Shown here piece after piece: positions 60,862 through 64,000 of a stretch of DNA of 64,000 nucleotides (within the stretch, counting starts at the first letter, position 1; each line of letters opens with the position of its first letter). Under the pieces are notes generated by a model. That model ran no database searches. It was not told the DNA's origin and worked only from the letters and a program-made list of their open reading frames with translations. The stretch lies in the IMG/VR virus record IMGVR_UViG_3300022932_000001, positions 62,001 through 126,000 of that record; one strand, written 5' to 3'. Source of the DNA: a virus. The position numbers were made by a program, and so were the translations under genes.

Positions 60862-61077
60862 ATGGGATGGAAATCATCATTATGTCTAACTAAAGCAGAA
60901 GCTGCTCAAGCTATTAGACAGTGTCAACCAGATGACTTAGAATCATTATCTATTAAAGAATTAGAAGATATAATGTATAATCTAGATATTGGAGATGATA
61001 CAAATAAACCATATTATGGTTATAATTTCAGGATAGTAGATACACAAGAAGAAAAAGATAAGTGGAATAACTCATAA
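60862..61077 (+). CDS. Small acidic protein, unknown (71 aa)
   Basis: MGWKSSLCLTKAEAAQAIRQ then QPDDLESLSIKELEDIMYNL: helical and acidic, ending EEKDKWNNS. Follows the previous gene by 4 bp. Unknown; could be an inhibitor-like mini-protein, by size and charge only. Confidence 0.58.
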   Translation: MGWKSSLCLTKAEAAQAIRQCQPDDLESLSIKELEDIMYNLDIGDDTNKPYYGYNFRIVDTQEEKDKWNNS

Positions 61078-61080
61078 GAT

Positions 61081-61113
61081 GGGATAAAGCTGATATATAA
61101 GGAATCAGCTCCC
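61081..61113 (+). promoter_or_regulatory. Hairpin between small genes
   Basis: GGG/CCC plus AGCTGAT/ATCAGCT with a 4-nt bulge and a 9-nt loop; no U-run. Likely an mRNA stability or processing element. Confidence 0.5.
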
Positions 61114-61152
61114 ACTATTTAACTAATCAATCACAATTTAAAATACGACAAC

Positions 61153-61602
61153 ATGAAAAAGTTCAATCAAGAAATTAAAATCACAGTACAAGTAGACACT
61201 ATTGCTAACAATCTATTAGCATCATTTGATAAGTCATTTCCTCATGCTGAGATGTTGACTGAGACTATTATTGCTATAGGAATAGAGAAGGATACAATTA
61301 GTCTTATCTATAATAATCTTTGTGGATTTACTAATGATATTGACTTTAAAATAGGTCAAGAAGTAGTATGTTCAGATAAGATATATGGATATGTACCTAA
61401 AACAACTAGAGAATTAGGTGTTCCAGTTACATATGATCAAGAATATGTAGTTATAGGTAATTGTGTTATCACAGATATCAATACTATTAAAGATAGTAAA
61501 GTACAAATTAAATACTCTGCACTTAATAGAAGAGGAGAATCTGAACAACTAGAGAAATGGGTATCACATACTACATTAACTTTAGTTGAAATAGCAGAAT
61601 AA
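61153..61602 (+). CDS. Beta-rich small protein, unknown (149 aa)
   Basis: N-terminal helical/strand part (EIKITVQVDTIANNLLASFD), then from residue 60 an SH3/KOW-like run (IGQEVVCSDKIYGY; YVVIGNCVITDINTIKDSKV; QIKYSALNRRGESEQLEKWV). Leader AATACGACAAC. May bind nucleic acid or a host protein. No family recognised. Confidence 0.6.
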   Translation: MKKFNQEIKITVQVDTIANNLLASFDKSFPHAEMLTETIIAIGIEKDTISLIYNNLCGFTNDIDFKIGQEVVCSDKIYGYVPKTTRELGVPVTYDQEYVVIGNCVITDINTIKDSKVQIKYSALNRRGESEQLEKWVSHTTLTLVEIAE

Positions 61603-61651
61603 TAAGATACTAATTAAGCTAGTTTATGAACAGCAACACAAAATCCTGAAA

Positions 61652-61720
61652 ATGTGTAATGGATGTCCTTTAAAAGGAGGTTTCAATAAAGGATGTGAAA
61701 GAGGTGTGATTCCTTATTAA
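61652..61720 (+). CDS. Cys-rich micropeptide, possible (22 aa)
   Basis: MCNGCPLKGGFNKGCERGVI then PY. CxxC plus one more Cys and a Gly-rich loop. It lies in the 166-bp gap between two genes, with a weak CTC/GAG hairpin downstream. Could be a real micro-protein; the evidence is the Cys pattern only. Confidence 0.35.
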   Translation: MCNGCPLKGGFNKGCERGVIPY

Positions 61721-61768
61721 ACTAATTAATCTCTGGATAATTCTGGAGACTAATTTAATAGCTATAAC

Positions 61769-61921
61769 ATGGAATCAAATAAAAAAAGGTATAGACAGAA
61801 TAGAATAAATGGTTATACTAATAGAAGTAATAGTTTAGCTTATATAAGATTTGAAATAGGTAGGAGATGGTTTTATAAAGACCATCCAACAGAATGTTAT
61901 CATCATAAACTATTTAACTAA
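61769..61921 (+). CDS. Small basic protein, unknown (50 aa)
   Basis: MESNKKRYRQNRINGYTNRS, then NSLAYIRFEIGRRWFYKDHP and TECYHHKLFN. Strongly basic, with Cys-x-x-His-like end, so nucleic-acid binding is plausible. Leader AATAGCTATAAC also occurs at 58.93 kb. Stop overlaps the next ATG. Confidence 0.58.
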   Translation: MESNKKRYRQNRINGYTNRSNSLAYIRFEIGRRWFYKDHPTECYHHKLFN

Positions 61922-62085
61922 TGGATACTACAGAGATAAATAACATTCTTCAGAAAGCAACACATGATGATCTTATATCTATTAAATTAGATTTAGTTGA
62001 TATTAAGAACCATGGATTTTTATATGGTACTACGATAGATATATTTAACGAAATTATCAAGCAAGTAGATATTAGAACAAAATAG
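61921..62085 (+). CDS. Small helical protein, unknown (54 aa)
   Basis: MDTTEINNILQKATHDDLIS then IKLDLVDIKNHGFLYGTTID and FNEIIKQVDIRTK. Two helices around a short turn. Start and stop are tightly fitted between neighbours, and it lies directly upstream of the antitoxin-like gene. Unknown. Confidence 0.57.
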   Translation: MDTTEINNILQKATHDDLISIKLDLVDIKNHGFLYGTTIDIFNEIIKQVDIRTK

Positions 62086-62086
62086 T

Positions 62087-62272
62087 ATGAATAAGATACA
62101 AGTATATAAACATGCTATAGATGTATTTGGTAAAGAGAAAGCTAAGAGATGGTTTAATAGTAATATTAGAGCATTAAATGGTAAGACACCAGCTCAGTAT
62201 ATGAAGTTTCCTGGAGGAATAGTAGAAGTAGATAATATACTTGGTAGAATAGAATATGGCTTATATAGTTAG
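62087..62272 (+). CDS. Orphan MbcA/ParS/Xre-type antitoxin domain (61 aa)
   Basis: AIDVFGKEKAKRWFNSNIRA then LNGKTPAQYM, GGIVEVDNILGRIEYGLYS fits the C-terminal toxin-binding domain of the MbcA/ParS/Xre antitoxins (DUF2384): A-x-x-x-FG-x-x-x-A-x-x-W-x-x-x-x-x-x-x-L-x-G-x-TP, then G-x-x-x-V-x-x-x-LG-x-I-x-x-G. In that family this part binds RES-domain NAD-depleting toxins. No RES toxin or N-terminal helix-turn-helix lies nearby, so it is a free domain. It may neutralise a host RES toxin (anti-defence), which is inference. Preceded by a 1-bp gap. Confidence 0.75.
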   Translation: MNKIQVYKHAIDVFGKEKAKRWFNSNIRALNGKTPAQYMKFPGGIVEVDNILGRIEYGLYS

Positions 62273-62277
62273 ATATT

Positions 62278-62613
62278 ATGATACCTGATATAATTACAAA
62301 ATATATATTTATAAAATGTAATGATGATTTAGAATTTAAACAAGCTAATGAATATTTAAATTCTATAGATATAAAATATTACAGTCCTTCTAAAACTAGA
62401 TATTCAGAGGAACAAAAAGATTATAATTCTTATATATATTTAACAGAAGATAATAAAAATTTATTTATGGTCCATTATGATCTTAAAAAAGAGGTTTCTA
62501 GGAATAATATAATATATACTTGGTCATATATAAAAGAGGAAATTGGTTATAAAGACTTTAATATAGATGAAATAATATCTAATCTAGATAAGTTAGAAGA
62601 TAAATATAAATAA
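62278..62613 (+). CDS. Small protein, unknown (111 aa)
   Basis: MIPDIITKYIFIKCNDDLEF, then QANEYLNSIDIKYYSPSKTR, a beta segment (NSYIYLTEDNKNLFMVHYDL) and an acidic helix (DEIISNLDKLEDKYK). Not a RES toxin: it lacks the Arg-Glu-Ser motif. Six-base gap to the antitoxin-like gene, so probably co-expressed with it. Confidence 0.6.
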   Translation: MIPDIITKYIFIKCNDDLEFKQANEYLNSIDIKYYSPSKTRYSEEQKDYNSYIYLTEDNKNLFMVHYDLKKEVSRNNIIYTWSYIKEEIGYKDFNIDEIISNLDKLEDKYK

Positions 62614-62614
62614 T

Positions 62615-62812
62615 ATGACTAAAGAAGAAATTATAGAAGCATATGGTGTGTATTGGCAACATGTATCAGATTTTGTAGATGAAGAAGGTTGGGCTAGTAC
62701 TAAAGATACAGGTCTTATTGATGCATATTATGAACATAATACTGGTAATCCAATACAATTTGAGAAACATCCTAAAAGAAGATGGAGACCATTAATGTTA
62801 AAAGATAAATAA
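62615..62812 (+). CDS. Small protein, unknown (65 aa)
   Basis: MTKEEIIEAYGVYWQHVSDF, then VDEEGWASTKDTGLIDAYYE and basic end (FEKHPKRRWRPLMLKDK). The YGVYW...V.EEGW pattern reminds me of short phage proteins of Bacteroidota phages; no function known. Last gene before the second gene-free block. Confidence 0.6.
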   Translation: MTKEEIIEAYGVYWQHVSDFVDEEGWASTKDTGLIDAYYEHNTGNPIQFEKHPKRRWRPLMLKDK

Positions 62813-62824
62813 AGATATGTTCTG

Positions 62825-63260
62825 GCGAACAAGTGTAATTCAAACTTCAGGATTGAAGCAGTTATAGTCTGTATAGTAATGTATCATTCTCAGAGGGTTT
62901 TAATTCTTCTAATTAATTATTAAATACAATCAAGGTGACCAAATAAAAGTAGGTCTTAAGCATTAAAGCACGATTAAGTAATTGTAGATTAATTAAAGGG
63001 TTAAAATCCTCCTGATATTCAAAACGGTGACGAGGATTATATCCAAGATAAGCTAGATTTGTATCAGCTTCCAAAGGGTGAGCTAATATAATATAGTAGT
63101 TCAGTGTAGAACATAGCAACTATTTAGCTAAGGTCGATAGGAGACAATACTATACCTATCCTATATTATATTAGAATACAGATGGCTGTAATTAAATCAT
63201 AGGAAGAGCTGTAAAGGGAGGTCCGTCAAAAGCTTAAACGAGAGGGAGTAATAATTAATT
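62825..63260 (+). ncRNA. Candidate structured RNA B
   Basis: About 440 bp without a convincing gene on the reading strand. Helices: CTTCA-GGAT-TGAAG (62845-62858); GACC/GGTC (62937-62955); CTTAA/TTAAG (62955-62978); AATCCTC/GAGGATT (63005-63038); AAGCT/AGCTT (63050-63070); GTTC/GAAC (63099-63112); GATAGG/CCTATC (63136-63160); TACAG-ATGG-CTGTA (63177-63190) inside CCTAT/ATAGG (63160-63203). The right end is G-rich (GGGAGGTCCGTC). It does not resemble structured RNA A in primary sequence. Function unknown; strand by neighbours. Confidence 0.5.
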
Positions 63261-63311
63261 CACGTCTTATATGATTTATAAATAAATAATAAAAAACTTA
63301 AACATAAAACT

Positions 63312-63656
63312 ATGGAAACATTAATGATAATATTTTTTATTAGCCTAATTATAACAATAATAGGTCTAGTAATTGATTCAGAGATTGCAGGTTCAATAGG
63401 TATGATAGGTATGATAATATCATTCTTAATAATAATTGCTATTGCAATAACATCAGATCAAAAAGATAAACGACATACAAAGAATAAATATATTTATCAA
63501 GTAAGAGAACTTGAAAGAAATACAGTATTTAATATAACTGATAGTATTGGTGGATTTTCTGCTAAAGATACAGTATATATTAATATGTCTAAATTAACAA
63601 TAGATCCTAAAGATTCTGTTGCTATGATAGGAGTAATAGTAAAAGAGATTAAATAA
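63312..63656 (+). CDS. Two-helix membrane protein (114 aa)
   Basis: Membrane helices at about 5-22 (LMIIFFISLIITIIGLVID) and 28-48 (AGSIGMIGMIISFLIIIAIA), then a basic linker (DQKDKRHTKNKY) and a 60-residue cytoplasmic-type domain (YQVRELERNTVFNITDSIGG). Could be a membrane-anchored host-interaction protein. Unknown. Confidence 0.6.
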   Translation: METLMIIFFISLIITIIGLVIDSEIAGSIGMIGMIISFLIIIAIAITSDQKDKRHTKNKYIYQVRELERNTVFNITDSIGGFSAKDTVYINMSKLTIDPKDSVAMIGVIVKEIK

Positions 63657-63672
63657 CTTAAAACCACATATT

Positions 63673-63765
63673 ATGACAACTCAAGAGAAAGTACAATTGA
63701 AAAGACTTAAAAAGTCACTAGTTAGATTTAACAACAAGGTTGTATATACTAACAAACTTAAGTAA
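63673..63765 (+). CDS. Micro-protein, basic helix (30 aa)
   Basis: MTTQEKVQLKRLKKSLVRFN then NKVVYTNKLK. Strongly basic, one amphipathic helix. Tight between two genes. Might bind nucleic acid or RNA polymerase. Confidence 0.45.
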   Translation: MTTQEKVQLKRLKKSLVRFNNKVVYTNKLK

Positions 63766-63773
63766 TTAACCAT

Positions 63774-64000
63774 ATGGTTATTGTTTCTATAGGAGATGAT
63801 AACCATATTAAAACAAAATTTATGTTAGTATATATAGAAGTATTAGATGTAAATCAATTTTTACTTACTACTAGATTATTAAGTAGCATGGCTATATTTG
63901 GATCATATTCCATAGGTCACATGGAGAAATATAATACTATACGTTATAATATTGAAAATTATATACTATATGATGATGAATTATATTGTATAGATCCTAA
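63774..64000 (+). CDS. Partial small protein, runs off right end
   Basis: MVIVSIGDDNHIKTKFMLVY, then IEVLDVNQFLLTTRLLSSMA and more; 75 residues visible, frame open at the edge. Mixed alpha/beta; no motif recognised. Confidence 0.55.
   Translation, partial: MVIVSIGDDNHIKTKFMLVYIEVLDVNQFLLTTRLLSSMAIFGSYSIGHMEKYNTIRYNIENYILYDDELYCIDP

Noticed and set aside
62278-62613. RES-type toxin partner for the antitoxin-like gene
   Set aside because: Too short and lacks the Arg-Glu-Ser pattern; no other neighbour fits.
62913-63119. 68-codon frame on the leftward strand
   Set aside because: It lies antisense to the hairpin-rich block in a rightward region, has no leader and an unprotein-like sequence; treated as a shadow.
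58060-63260. Group I or group II intron in the gene-free blocks
   Set aside because: I could not recognise the conserved core or domain V, no intron-encoded protein is present, and flanking genes are not split.

Overview
This window is most of the late (virion) half, plus the start of the opposite-strand small-gene half, of a crAss-like bacteriophage (Crassvirales). Its host is probably a gut-type Bacteroidota bacterium. The evidence is gene content and order: TerL, portal, a scaffold-like gene, an HK97-type major capsid protein, connector/ring genes, tail fibres, giant cargo proteins and a 4,497-residue protein carrying the DFDID catalytic motif of the crAss virion RNA polymerase. The DNA is strongly AT-rich, genes are tightly packed, Shine-Dalgarno sequences are nearly absent, and AT-rich leaders precede starts, as expected for Bacteroidota phages. 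I see no integrase, insertion sequence or CRISPR array. The code appears standard, since TAA, TAG and TGA all end genes.

Layout. From about 57.6 kb down to base 1 everything is read leftward. 57.6-56.2 kb: small unknown genes, then an intrinsic terminator. 56.13-54.6 kb: eight tRNA genes (Pro, Phe, Ile-UAU, Gln, His, Trp, initiator-like Met, Cys), with a terminator and small genes between them. 54.6-52.1 kb: N4 gp49-like protein, winged-helix protein, IHF/HU-like protein, Cys-cluster protein, PD-(D/E)XK nuclease. 52.1-40 kb: packaging and head genes (TerL, portal, scaffold candidate, major capsid protein, connector, Cys-bearing virion protein). 40-27.2 kb: receptor-binding and surface module, with two fibres carrying SGNH hydrolase domains, an Ig/PKD protein, fibronectin-like proteins and small anchors. 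27.1-25.8 kb: a metallophosphoesterase between two terminators. 25.7-16.2 kb: ring and muzzle proteins and the first cargo protein. 16.2-0.2 kb: second cargo protein and the giant virion RNA polymerase fusion. A further gene runs off the left end.

From about 57.75 kb to the right end everything is read rightward: a 91-residue protein at the divergent junction, a gene-free block of about 550 bp with many perfect hairpins (candidate large structured RNA), some twenty very small genes behind repeated leaders, a second tRNA-Cys of unusual long-variable-arm type, an orphan MbcA/ParS/Xre-type antitoxin domain, and a second gene-free hairpin-rich block at 62.8-63.3 kb.

How it works together (inference). 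The leftward block builds the virion: TerL and portal package DNA into the capsid, ring and muzzle proteins form a short tail, fibres with SGNH esterase domains bind and perhaps deacetylate host glycans, and cargo proteins with the polymerase are packed and injected so that early transcription starts at once. The rightward block probably holds early, host-takeover and anti-defence genes. The tRNAs fit an AT-rich codon usage rich in AUA.
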